A stretch of DNA of 64,000 bases, taken from positions 16,520,601 through 16,584,600 of the forward strand of contig CM033123.1 of the NCBI GenBank assembly GCA_019321725.1, written 5' to 3'. This document shows positions 1-11,339 of this stretch, in pieces. The position numbers were made by a program, and so were the translations under genes. A model generated the notes under the pieces. The model saw only the letters and a program-made list of their open reading frames with translations, ran no database searches and had not been told where the DNA came from. The DNA is from Paulownia fortunei (Eukaryota > Streptophyta > Magnoliopsida > Lamiales > Paulowniaceae). The first letter of the stretch is position 1, and each line of letters starts with the position of its first letter.

Positions 1-2908
1 ATGTAATTTTGGAACTAATAATGCTTATTTTTTAATTGATTAATGAAGTTATAAGATAATTACAATAAGAGAATACCAAAAATTCAAGTTAAACTCTACT
101 TTCATTTGTTTGATAATTTGAATCTAATTTTTTTGTTCAACTTTCATAAATGACGAATTTTCAATTTCAGTTTTGATAAAAGTGTGCATGTAATCAAATA
201 CCTTTTAAATTAGTAATTTTAATGTTAGTTATGTAATTTAATAAATATGTAATATTAGAATAAATAATGCTTATTTTTTAATTGGTTAATGAAGTTATAA
301 ATAATTACAATAAGATAACACTAAGAGTTCAAGTCAAACTTTATTTTCATTTGTTTGATATTCTGAAAACATGTGTGAAAATTATATTTATAAGTATTTA
401 CCTTTTGTTTTCTCTTTTGTTCATTTATGTATTCATATTTTGATTCAATTATTTTGCTAAATGAATTTTAAAAAATAAATAGTTCAAATTTAAATAACAA
501 AATCTAATTGTGTTTTGTATTTATTACTTTTAGTTTGGTAAGTTAAAATTAAGGGAAAAAAAGTATAAAATTAATTCATAAATATAAACTGATATAAAAA
601 TTAATTACAAAATTAGTAAAATTATAATTTGATATTGGGTATGGTTAGATAAATCGAAATAAAATACCAAAATTAAACGGAATACTTATTTTTTATGAAA
701 ATAAAAATCAAATACCAAATCTAATTTTTTGTTTGACTTTGAATAAATACCGAATTTTCAGTTTTGATTTAATTCCATTGATTTATAGAATTGTTGTTAC
801 CTCTATAAAAATTTCATATTGAATTAGAATTGAAAATATATGACATACTAAGTTAAAATTAAGAAAAAAGTATAAGATTAATTAATAAGTATAAAATAAG
901 ATATAACAATTATTTATAAAATTTGTAAAAAATAAAATTCAACATTTTGTACGATTTGATGAATCAAAATCAAATCAAATGCCACCATTTTTTTATGAAA
1001 ATACACCTCATAATATCCAATCTAATTAGATTCATTAAAATCAATGTGAAAATAATATTTATTTGTTTTTATATCAATTGAAAGGTACATTCCACTATCA
1101 TATTTATAATTTGGTTATTCCATTTTCTGAAAAAAAGAATATAACAGAATCTAAAGTGCATTCATAACTAAAATTCAATCTTTTTCGAACTATGAGACTA
1201 TATGAAAATAGTTAATTAATTGATGGAGTATTTGACTTATATAATATTTTTTTTATCAAACCATCACATCTGAATCTTATATCATGATTACCAACTATAA
1301 GATCATATTTCAAAAGCAATATTATCCCTTCTATTTAACATATCTTATGCACAAAATTCAAAATCTATTTAAATTATTTGACTTATCTTTTGTCGTCGCA
1401 ATCATATTAGCTCAGTTGCAATTGTATCTGATATTTGACTTAGTAATTTTTTTTAACTTTTGGAAAATCACTTCTATAGTTAGTTCATGAAAAAACAGAT
1501 CTTTTAGGTTAAACATTTAATCTAATAAATTTTATTTATACTTTTTTATTCTCAGTTTGAACATTATAGTTTATATTGACTTTCTCTTTTTATTTTTCTT
1601 CAAACATTATTTTTATCTTCAAATACGAAAACGTGTTTTCCCCCATAATATCAAATTACTTATTACAATATTTAGATAACCTTAAACCCTATACTGTCAC
1701 TAATTATAATACAATAATCAGCCCCTTTTAACTCATTTTTGATCTCTTTTTAGATTGAATTGACTTTTGATATCTTCTAAGGAATTGTAACTCTATATCG
1801 TATCTTTCCATAGCGACTTGAATCAACTCGATATAAAATCTACGGAAAGAGTTATGACCACAATACCAAGATGTGTCATACTAGAAAGTTTGAATCAAGT
1901 GCAGACTATTTAACCCATTTTTTCTCATTAAAGTAGAATAAACTGTATTTTATGGTAAACATTGAACTTATGGATCTATCTCTTTACTTTCCAATAGTTT
2001 AAAAATCAAGTCAAAATAATATCGAAGCAAAAAGTTAGCGACATGTTGTGTGTTTTGTTGCTAAATATAACACTTTGCAATAAATACTTAGAACTCATCG
2101 TTAACTATAGATTGATTGTAGCAACGAAAAATATATTGTGTCGCTAACATGTCGATTGATCTAATATTTGTGATGAAATTGTAAAAAAATCATAGCAAAG
2201 ATAACAAAACAACTATTTCGTTACTATTTATCAATAATAACAATTTATAAATAAATTGCCACTAATGACAATTCCAACAAGTATTAGTTGTGAAAATCAT
2301 TATTATGGCAAATTTTTATTTTCTTTTGTTAAGATCTAATTTAGCAAATAAATCCAACTCAACTGGTCCACTGGCCCAAATTCCAAAACCAATATGTTGC
2401 AGCAATTTTGGATGTAATTTTATAATTTTAATGTAAAATCTAACTATATAATATGATGAAAAGCGGATCAAATAACTAGTTATCGAAGACAATTAACTGA
2501 CCGCTATTTTTTGAATAAAAAACGTTAAAAATAGTTACTAAAAATTAAAGCTATGTTTCGTTGATAAATAATAATGTTCTACTTGTAAACATTTTTTGTT
2601 CTCACAAAGTTTAAATAATTGAAAAAAGAAATGACATCTTTCCTTACAGCATGATTGAGACAATAAGATTGAGAATTGCAACTTGGATCCATCATTAACA
2701 TTAATGAGTGAATATAGAAATTTTAACGAGTTTTGTAAAGCTATAAATTAATAGCAAATTAAGTAATACATTAACAGCAAATCATAGCAATAAGTGAATG
2801 ATTGCGAAACATCTTGTTTCTGATCACAGGATGCAACTAATGCTTATTTGTCAATAGCTTAATACATTATTTTGCTATTGTCTTATTGATCACTATCTTA
2901 TTATTTCT
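1..2908. other. AT-rich intergenic region, no gene seen
   Basis: Strongly AT-rich DNA with only short chance reading frames. The first kilobase contains two sets of diverged direct repeats (listed separately). The remainder shows no recognisable coding similarity, RNA gene or clear transposon terminus. The last few hundred bases should include the 3' untranslated region of the minus-strand GDSL gene, but no poly(A) site could be fixed. Confidence 0.6.
5..375 (+). repeat. Pair of diverged direct repeats (about 5-130 and 249-375)
   Basis: The two stretches share, in the same order, the strings aatgcttattttttaattg, ttaatgaagttata, aattacaataag and tttcatttgtttgata. They are offset by about 244 bases. 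A second pair follows at about 540-760 and 845-1020, sharing agtataa..attaatt and tttttatgaaaata. The arrangement looks like an old tandem or dispersed duplication. No termini or coding content were found. Confidence 0.6.
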
Positions 2909-4550
2909 TCACATAAAAGCACTTAATTGTGATGTGCAGTTGAGCTCAGCAAGAGCAGGCTGAATCAGACTTTGCTCGACGACATAGTAAGCCTCTTGTG
3001 TAAAGTGCTGTCCATCCCAGTAGATGTATTGACTTGGGTTAGCGCAAACCGGCACTCCCGAGCTTCCACAAAACCTTTTGCTGTCGTAGTTATATTTCCC
3101 TCCAATTCCACAACAAGCTTTCAATGCGTTGTTCCCTTCAGGGCCTATTACAATTTACAAGCACAATACTTAATATAATTCCTTGCACATCTCTAAGTGT
3201 TTACGAACAAAAATAAAAGAAGAAGGAAATACTTGCCTAGAACAGCCTGGGCAATAACTGAGTGCACACCATCGTACATGTCGCCATAATATATGCCGAT
3301 ATTGGGGAATTCACTAATGAGATCTTTGATAGCTAGTTGGAGGATGTCGTTTTTCAACATAATAAGGTCGTTCACACTTTTCAAACACCCTAGATCATCG
3401 TAGGCTGAGGAATCATTGCTAGGTAATGCAGTTAGAATATAGGGGTAGCATCCAAGTGGAACATTTCCTGGAATTATAACTCGAGTGGCACCCATTGTGA
3501 TCAACTCCTGTGTTTAATTATATTTATTGTTGAACTAAAGATTCAGAAACTAGAAATTTAAACAAAATCAAGCAAAATATAGAAATCACATAGACTTTTA
3601 TGGTTCACCATTAAGAGTTTAAGCCCATGGGTAGCGGCGAAGTACTAAGAGAATTTATAAATTTAAATATAAATTCGTAACAAAATTGGGTTTAAGGTAA
3701 TTACTCTTGCAGCATTGATAATAGCACTTATTATAGATGGCAAGTAAGTTAATACTTCTTCAATGGACTTGCCCTGGGTCAATGAATAACCGATGTCATT
3801 GCCTTCAATGTCGCCGAACAAGACAAGAGAGATTCCAAGCCTACTGGCACACTCTGACATAAATAAAATTGAATTAAATAATAAGTAATCTTTGAAGATC
3901 ATTTATCATTTATATACAAAAAGGTGGAAAGCTTATGCTTGTAAAATTTATTATAATATACCTGTTGGTGTTGAGCAAATTGATTCGAGGTATGTTTTAA
4001 ACCAATTTATTTGACCGCTAAGGGAAATAGTATAAGACGGAATTTTAATGCCCTTAGATTCAAAAAATGCACGGTCAAGTACTGGGCTTTCTGCCACTGA
4101 AAAGATGACTCCATCATAGCTGGTAGAACCATTCAATGACAAATAAGGTACAATATTCGGCAGGCCGAAATCAGCAGCTGCAAGTCATGAATCATAAGTA
4201 CGTATTTCATCAAAAAATTGTATATTGTAAATGCATGCATTGTTGTGGTAAAAGCACTGCGTTCTTATACCTGAAAAGTCGATGTCGATAAGACCATCAG
4301 ACCAACGACCCGTAGGGTAACCAGGAAAGGTTATACCATAAGGCAAACTTGCGGCAGGAAGAGAAGGCCCCCAAGGGAGTATTTGAATAGAGTTGCCAAT
4401 GTCTGTGATTCCATCTCCGAAATGGTATAAATACTGAAATGGGCACTTGGTATTTTCGGATGAAGTTACACCGACGAGAATAAACAAAAAAAAGCATTGA
4501 ATTTTGAATGAGTAGAAACGTGGTTTTATCAACTTTTCTTGGAACTTCAT
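2909..4550 (-). CDS. GDSL esterase/lipase-like protein lacking the catalytic serine (5 exons, 383 aa)
   Basis: Exons in transcript order: 4550-4271, 4177-3962, 3853-3705, 3507-3237 and 3144-2909. They total 1152 nt with consistent phases and stop TGA at 2911-2909. The protein starts MKFQEK with a hydrophobic signal peptide (about residues 15-30), so it is probably secreted or enters the endomembrane system. The plant SGNH/GDSL blocks are recognisable: block I is FGDGITDIG (44-52), block III is GDIEGNDIG (179-187) and block V is DGQH (349-352). In active relatives block I reads GDSxxDxG with serine as nucleophile; here position 47 is glycine, encoded GGA. Asp349 and His352 remain. Length fits the family (about 350-390 aa). 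Plant relatives without the serine are known (Arabidopsis MVP1/GOLD36 is reported as one), so the protein may be non-hydrolytic. Intron 4 uses a GC donor. An in-frame ATG at 4616 would add 22 residues before the signal peptide; 4550 is preferred. Confidence 0.9.
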
Positions 4551-4704
4551 GCTTGTTGATTTCCTTGCTTGCAACTGTGATATTGATCGAGTAAATACCT
4601 GATTAAGCAAACACAAGCTGTTAATGATATAGAGGAGAAATGAATCACTTTTGCATTGTATGTATTTCTAATTATATATATATAACAATATAAATTGTGG
4701 CAGT

Positions 4705-4726
4705 ATACATATATATATATATATAT

Positions 4727-4765
<39 letters not shown>
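4705..4765. repeat. AT and GA microsatellite
   Basis: A run of alternating AT (about 4708-4727) is followed directly by a GA run (about 4729-4764, roughly 18 units). If the TATA box call is right, this lies in the 5' leader of the GDSL-like gene and reads as a CT run followed by TA in the transcript. Such runs are length-variable. Confidence 0.9.
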
Positions 4766-4766
<1 letters not shown>

Positions 4767-4827
4767 GAACACCTAGAATACAAAGGTAAGAAGAATGCAA
4801 TGGCGGAGTAGGATGCTTCAGGAGCTG

Positions 4828-4837
4828 GTTTATATAG
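4828..4837 (-). promoter_or_regulatory. Probable TATA box of the GDSL-like gene
   Basis: On the minus strand the sequence is CTATATAAAC, about 280 bases upstream of the chosen start codon. It predicts transcription from about 4800 and a long leader that contains the AT/GA microsatellite. A leader intron is possible but cannot be decided from sequence alone. Confidence 0.5.
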
Positions 4838-5669
4838 ATATTATGGGGATGGGGCAGTCCAAAAATCAACATTATCTTTTACTACAACTAAACTAAAATA
4901 ATCCAACCATGTGTTTCGCAATGTGGTTTAATTAAGTAAAGATAGTTTTTTATAGTAAGACATGATTTTCACCTTATTAAGATCATTGTTAGATAGGATC
5001 AAACTATATGACTGACTTCCCACACCTTATTAAGAACAGTTTACCTTCTCATCCATTCCTAAATTTGAATTGTAAATAGTTTATATAGTATCCTTGTATT
5101 GGCAATTGAGTGGCACACAACAATATTTTTTTTATGAATTTTTCATTTTATTCCAACAAAATAAGAATTTAATTTGAATATTTAATGTTTTTTCATAGGT
5201 TTAATTCTAACTGTTTTAAAGGTCATGGGTAAAGTGCAAAACACACCAAAATATTCTTCAAGAAAATGGGATGAAGGGGTGTTTGGTCATATTTTTATAA
5301 GATTAGGAGGCTATCTGCATATTTTAAAAGATTGAGATAAAAATACGATCGATCTTATTGATCACAGATGTGTCTATATTTTACGCATCATTTTATTAAA
5401 AGGCCGTCTTTTTACTAAAAGGACATGTATCTTCACTAATAATAACTTTTAGTTAGATTTAAAATTAGGAAACATGATTTCAGTGCGGATATTGGCATTT
5501 TGTAGGGCCGATATTGGCAAATTATTTTTAACATTGAGATTTTCTTTATGAACTATCTTGGCACTATGTGCTAGTAGCTTAAGTAGAATCTTTACTTTAC
5601 TTTGTTAAGATTTATTTTAGCACAATAAATTAAAACCAAGTGATTTATTTTCCCAAAGTCCAAAATCGC
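4838..5669. other. Intergenic sequence with one dispersed-repeat copy
   Basis: AT-rich DNA upstream of the GDSL-like gene with no gene seen. The part at about 5215-5400 resembles the sequence at about 33870-34040 in the same orientation. Shared words include agtgcaa, aaaatggga, ataagattagg/ataaggttagg, and a latter part tattttaaaagattg against attttgaaaggttg. It is probably a dispersed non-coding element. Confidence 0.5.
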
Positions 5670-6060
5670 CAACATAATAATATTAAATTTTTGAATAGTG
5701 GTAGTAGTAATAATAATATATCTTAATTGTTATTATGCTTATTATTACGACTACTATTATTATTAATATAATTACAATATTATGATTATTATGCTGCTAT
5801 TTTGAACTCATTCACAACAAATTCTTCTACAGTGGTGGTATCATTTGCTAAAACCAGTTCACAGAAAATAAAAAAGTAATTCGCCACAGCCCAAAAAAAG
5901 TTTGTTTTTGTTTGCTCTACAAGATTCACTTGAAAAGATTTCGTGGATTACAATATTTTAACCAATTTCGCAATTAGAAAATAATTCACAAAAACCATAT
6001 ATGATTAACATTATGTCATTATGTTAGGAGTTAAAGAAATTATATGAGGTGGTATTCCCT
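5670..6060 (+). repeat. Copy 1 of a roughly 400-bp direct repeat
   Basis: This stretch matches about 7690-8110 closely and in the same orientation. Both begin with a trinucleotide-rich part (TAG/TAA/TTA units), then share atgctgctattttgaactca, ccagttcacagaaaataaaa, ttcacttgaaaagattt and aaccaatttcgcaatta, and end with a variant of aaattatatgaggtggtatt. The copies are about 2 kb apart. They could be long terminal repeats of a small element or a segmental duplication. No coding content was seen. Confidence 0.75.
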
Positions 6061-6469
6061 CTCCATTGGTATAAACCCTTTTGGATAAAGTTTAAAAATA
6101 AAAACATAAAAATTTAGATTTAAAATGGACAATATCATATCAATGTCAAAATATGTGATGTCCTGTTGGTTTCCGATGAGTGGAAATTATACCCATTATT
6201 TGAATACCGTTTGCTTAACTTTTTAATTAGTTTTTCAGATTTTTATGATTTTTATTATTATTTTTAACGTTTATTTTGCAGAGTTGAAGATAAAGGAAGA
6301 ATGTCATTGGATATACAAAAATCTACATTTTTCACAAAAATAAAAAAAATATTTTGTCTGGCGAACAGGAGCTACAGCTATTGGAAAATGGACTTTGTCC
6401 AGTGAAGGCAGCGCTCAATCAGCACCTAGGCGCTGCCAGGCGGGTTTGTGAGTGTAAAATTAACATTTT

Positions 6470-7435
6470 GCTCTCTTTAGGGTATCTTAATCAGATTTTT
6501 AAAATTTCAAGAGCCTCTAAATGAAGGGAGGAGAGATTGGAGACAAAGATAGAGATAGATGATTGTGGAAAAACAAGAACAAGACAAGAAGAAAGAATTT
6601 TGGGGAAGAGGGGAGAATTCTTCCAAGTTTGAAGAAAGTTATCTACAAAGAAAGAAAAACTTATCATCTTTAAGTTTGATTTGCATTTTCATCTTTTCAT
6701 TTGAATATGTGTATGAATATTGTTAAGATATTTCTCATTTTCACCATGAACTAATTTTCATTTCTAGGGTTGTGATGTAATCTAATTAGGATGTGTTGAA
6801 TATTTTTATCAATTCCATTCTTGATTTATCTATCAAGTTAAGTTTTCTACATTGTTTTTAATGCTTTAAATTATTTGGCCACTAATTGAATGATTTGCTA
6901 ATCATATTGAACCGGAAGGTGATATGTGTCTAGTTCTAGGTGTAGAGAACCATAAATTGCATGTGAGATAGGAATATATTTTCATGGTTTGTGTAGTCTT
7001 GTTGGAGATCCATATAACTAAATAAATTATTGATTGTTGTAATTCATATACGAATATAGTGAATTAGCGATTGATGATATTTTCATTAGACCTTGGGAGA
7101 GACTAATGGATAATTTAGGGATTTTCGACTCTCACTTGAAAAATAAGTTGAAATTGATGAGATAGATTATTCAACTCAAACTAATTATAATGAAATCATA
7201 ACCCTAGGTCTTTATAATCATTGATATTCATTTTTATTCGATTTTGCGCATCATTTTTAAGAGTAATTTAAATTCATTTGCATTAATTGCCACTCGCTTT
7301 CGTTTGTTCAAATAAAATTAGAATTGACAAAATTTTGATATTTAGTAATTTAATAGTTTTCGTGAGAACGATAATTTACTCATCATTTTATTACTTATAA
7401 CGATAACGTGCACTTGCGTTCACGAATTTTCATAA
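6470..7435 (+). repeat. Unclassified repeat family, copy A (plus orientation)
   Basis: Its reverse complement is seen again at 9015-9933. Shared landmarks, in order, are a purine-rich part with gagaattcttccaa, a section around ccttgggagagactaatgga and ctctcacttg, and an end with aacgtgcacttgcgttcacg. No reading frame of useful length is present. The region starts near a GC-richer patch at about 6390-6450. It looks like a non-coding or terminal portion of a retroelement, but the family is not identified. Confidence 0.7.
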
Positions 7436-7689
7436 CAGTTTCAACACATTATTTATTACACAACCAAACTAAAAGAATGAAACCAAAATATTTGTTCAAA
7501 CTCGCTCATGTGCTTGGTAAATTATTCTGCTTTGGTTTTATACATATATAAGAACAAATATGGATTATATAACTTAGAGACTTGGTGAAACTGTTGGGAT
7601 TGGAACAACCATGTGTTACTGTTTACTTGTAATTTGTTGGGGAAGGGTTTAAATGTGTTGTGCCCAAAATGGGTTGTGTTCAGCGCAAA

Positions 7690-8112
7690 ATTACCCACAT
7701 AATAATAATAAATTTTTTAATAGTAGTAATAATAATATATTATAATTACTATTATTACTATTATTATTATTATTCTTACTACTACTACTACTACTATTAT
7801 TATTATTATTATTACAACTACTACTGCTGCGATATTATGATATTATGCTGCTATTTTGAACTCATTCACAACAAACTCTTGTACAATGGTGGTACTATTT
7901 GCTAAAACCAGTTCACAGAAAATAAAAAAGTGATTCACCACAGCCCAAAAAAAGTTTGTTTTTGTTTGTTCTACAAGATTCACTTGAAAAGATTTCATGG
8001 ATTACAATATTTTAACCAATTTCGCAATTAAAAAATGATTCACAAAAACTATATATTATTAACATTATGTCATTATGTTAGGAGTCAAAGAAATTATATA
8101 AGGTGGTATTCC
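7690..8112 (+). repeat. Copy 2 of the roughly 400-bp direct repeat, with TTA/CTA trinucleotide run
   Basis: Partner of 5670-6060. The trinucleotide part at about 7735-7830 is longer here and consists of att and act units. The open frame over it (encoding many tyrosines) is a by-product of the repeat and is not a gene. Confidence 0.75.
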
Positions 8113-9014
8113 CCCTCCTTTAGTAGTTTAAAAATTGTTGTATTCCTTTCAAATTACATTGTTCTTATAGTTCAATTTTTTAATTAAATTTCTCATGTCT
8201 TTTCTCTTCTTCTAGTAAAACCAAAAAAAAAAACTATTTCTTGGGCAATATTTAAATGAGGATATTTTTGGTGCCAAATAAAGATGGTGAGGCCCAGACG
8301 AACGATGGGGTCTCTGGTTGTATTCTATTGGACAAATTGTGTGCAACAGTATTTAATAAATAGGCCCACTTCCCACATGACAAAAAAGAAATTGGCCTGG
8401 ATAGAGCAAGCTCTCGAGGTAGGTTGTACTCTAATGTTTTAGGGAAGGCGTGTGGTCCGGCACGGTAAAGGTGAGTAGTCTACTAAATGAGGCAAGATTT
8501 TCCAGGTGAAGATTGTCGTTTAAAGGAGATATATTCAAGCATTTTATATCAATTTTATGTGGTTTTTGTTAATTGTGTAGGTCTCATGGAAATGAGAAGA
8601 AAATTTGGAAAAGAAAAGAAAATTCATAAAAAAGATTTGGAAGTCATGTCATGACTTAAAAAATTGGAATCACGCACCTAGATTTGATAATAATCTAGTT
8701 TATTTGGTGCCACAATACCAAAATTTTCAAGCCCCGATGTCGAAAATGATCAAATTTACAAAGGAGGGTATTCCACTTGGAGTCGTGACGCTATTTTGAA
8801 AGAAGAAGTCTAGATTGTTTGGCATTGCGGTGCTAAAACGTTGTGCCATGGGCACCAATTTGCAGAGCTTTGTACAGATAGTTTGGGGCCGCTGTCCTTA
8901 TTCGCGAAAAATTTAAAACATTATTTTTAAGTCATTTTTTGAGACTTGTTTTTGGAGGACCATAATAGGCAACTTCCAAGACAAATTTGAGGACATCTTT
9001 TGGCCAAAAAATAT
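8113..9014. other. Unassigned sequence between repeats
   Basis: A 64-codon open frame at 8605-8799 has no family resemblance I can recognise. The part at about 8820-8900 is somewhat GC-richer and resembles non-coding retroelement sequence in style only. No gene is called. Confidence 0.4.
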
Positions 9015-9933
9015 ATTGCGAATTTTATAAACGCAAGTGCACATTGTCGTTAACAAGTAATAAAGTGATGAAGAAAGTATTGTTCTCTCGAGAATTATTG
9101 AATTATTACGTACCAAAATTATATTAACTCTAATTTTATTTGACTAAACGCAAGAATGTGATGATGACTACAAACTAAATTTCACTAAACTAAACTGAAA
9201 ATAAAAAGTAATTAAAGATGAAATTCAATAACTAAAAAGTTTAGGGTTATGATTTCACCATAATTAATCCAAATTGAATAATTTATCTCATCAATCTCAA
9301 TTTAATTCCCAAGTGATAGTCGAGAATACCTAAATTATCCACTATCCTCTCCCAAGATCTAATGAAAATATCATCAATTGTTAACCCACTATATTCCTAT
9401 GTGAATTACAATAATCAACAATTCATTAAGTTTTATGGATCTCCAACAAGACTACACAAACTATGTAAGTATATTCCTATCTCACACGCAATTTATGATT
9501 TTTTACACATAGAACTAGACACATATATCACCTTTCAGGTCAATATGATTAGCAAATCATTCAATTAGTGGCCAAGTAATTGAAAATATTAAAACAATAT
9601 AGAAAATTCAACTTGAAAAATAAATCAAAAATTGAACTGATACAAATATTCAAAACATCCCTAAAAAAATAAATTAGTTCATGGTGGTAAAAATGAATAA
9701 CAACATAACAATATTCATGAACATGATTAAAGAGAGAAATAAAAAAGATAAAAATAAAACTTAGAAAATGATGAGTTTCTTCCCTTATGATGCCTTCTTC
9801 CTTAATCTTGGAAGAAATCCCCCATTCTCCTTGTCTTCTTCTGCTCTTTTCTTAGCTTGTTCTCTCTTCTCTCCCTATCTTTATCTGGTTTTTTCTTTTG
9901 AAAGCTTTTGGAATCCTTAAAATTGGATGTGAG
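9015..9933 (-). repeat. Unclassified repeat family, copy B (minus orientation), cut by assembly gap
   Basis: Reverse-complement counterpart of 6470-7435. It begins with cgcaagtgcaca and a section around tgttctctcgagaatt, continues through a part with cccaagtgatagtcgagaat and ctctcccaagatctaatgaa, and ends in a pyrimidine-rich part that runs into the N gap. Together with copy A it makes a large inverted pair about 1.6 kb apart. Confidence 0.7.
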
Positions 9934-10033
9934 NNNNNNNNNNNNNNNNNNNNNNNNNNNNNNNNNNNNNNNNNNNNNNNNNNNNNNNNNNNNNNNNNNN
10001 NNNNNNNNNNNNNNNNNNNNNNNNNNNNNNNNN
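9934..10033. other. Assembly gap (100 N)
   Basis: Exactly 100 unknown bases, the conventional placeholder length. The true size is therefore unknown. It lies where repeat copy B meets the left LTR-like end of the copia element. Reading frames that cross it are meaningless. Confidence 0.99.
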
Positions 10034-11339
10034 AGCTTTGGGAGAGTTCTAAGTTTTTTATGATACTCCAAGAAAAAAAATATAGAGAGAAAATATAATA
10101 GTGAGAGAGTGTATTTTGTTAATTAAGAGAACGTCTAATTGTGATATTTTATAGTTTGTGGAGAGATAACAAAAAAATTATCTCTATTTCTATCACACTT
10201 AGAGTCCAATTAGGAGACGTTCTTGATAATTATTATCCTTACCAAATAGGATTCCAAGTTATCATAAATATAGATGCAATTAAAAAATGTATCAATATTT
10301 CTCACTTATACATATTTGACTTGACTCATTCGATTACATCTCCATAATTCTCTCTCACGTCCCTTTTTTCATACAAGGAATAAGCGTACGACCAAGCGAG
10401 AAAGAACATGTGATGATAGTTATATTAAGTTATCATCTAACTAATATAACTCTATAACTCAAAACTCGTTATGTACCCCAAATTATATAGTCGCAACATA
10501 CCAAGCATCTTTGATCCCTCTATAATAAGTAGAGCATATTTGACTCTATTAACTATGTATTTATGCTCATGATTATATCAAACACATTTTTTACTTATTC
10601 GACCAGCATATGAGCCATTGAACAAAAGTAGGTTACGAGCTTAGCTCTTTCTTGCCCTCTCATGTCAATCAACTTGATCATGACAACTTTCTTAGTCATA
10701 CTCCAACAGACTAGATCAAACATGACCATTGGATACATGCTAAAGTAGTGTCATCAAGCTTATAGCTCATGGCATGGTCCAGAGACTCAGAGGGTACTAA
10801 AAACACATCAAGGGTTCACATAGTAACGAAGCAGAGATCCATTTAGTCACTCTGCTTACAAGGTCGTCTCAAAGTACATGTAGTATGAATACATGCTATG
10901 ATGGAGCTCCACTCAATTTGGACATATTACGCTCTTAACATCATACAAATCTTAGCCCAGTCGTTATTCAAGCACTTGATCTGCAAACCACCAAAAGTCA
11001 CTCTCCAAAGTCTCATTTAGCAGTTCACAAATTCAGTTATAGACAGGCTTTGAAGAAGTTTGGACATACTTCATAATCAATCAAGTATGATCTCATTTTG
11101 GCCTCATGCCAAAGCGACTATAAATTATAAGCACAAATGCGATCATTTGTACCCCTCTCAATGATGCAGACATAATCTATGAGCCTCGTCATGCTCGCTA
11201 TCAAAGCACCAAGGCGATTGCCCATGTGAGTTGGTTAATCTAAGTCTAGTGACATTCACATATATCATAATAGGTACAATATACTAGCAAATTAACAAGA
11301 ACAAAAATCTCATTAATCAACAAAAATTGTTTACACATG

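Noticed and set aside
7660..7905. 81-codon tyrosine-rich frame
   Set aside because: It is a translation of the TTA/CTA trinucleotide run within a direct repeat.
9802..10098. Frames crossing 9934-10033
   Set aside because: They cross the run of N and therefore have no meaning.
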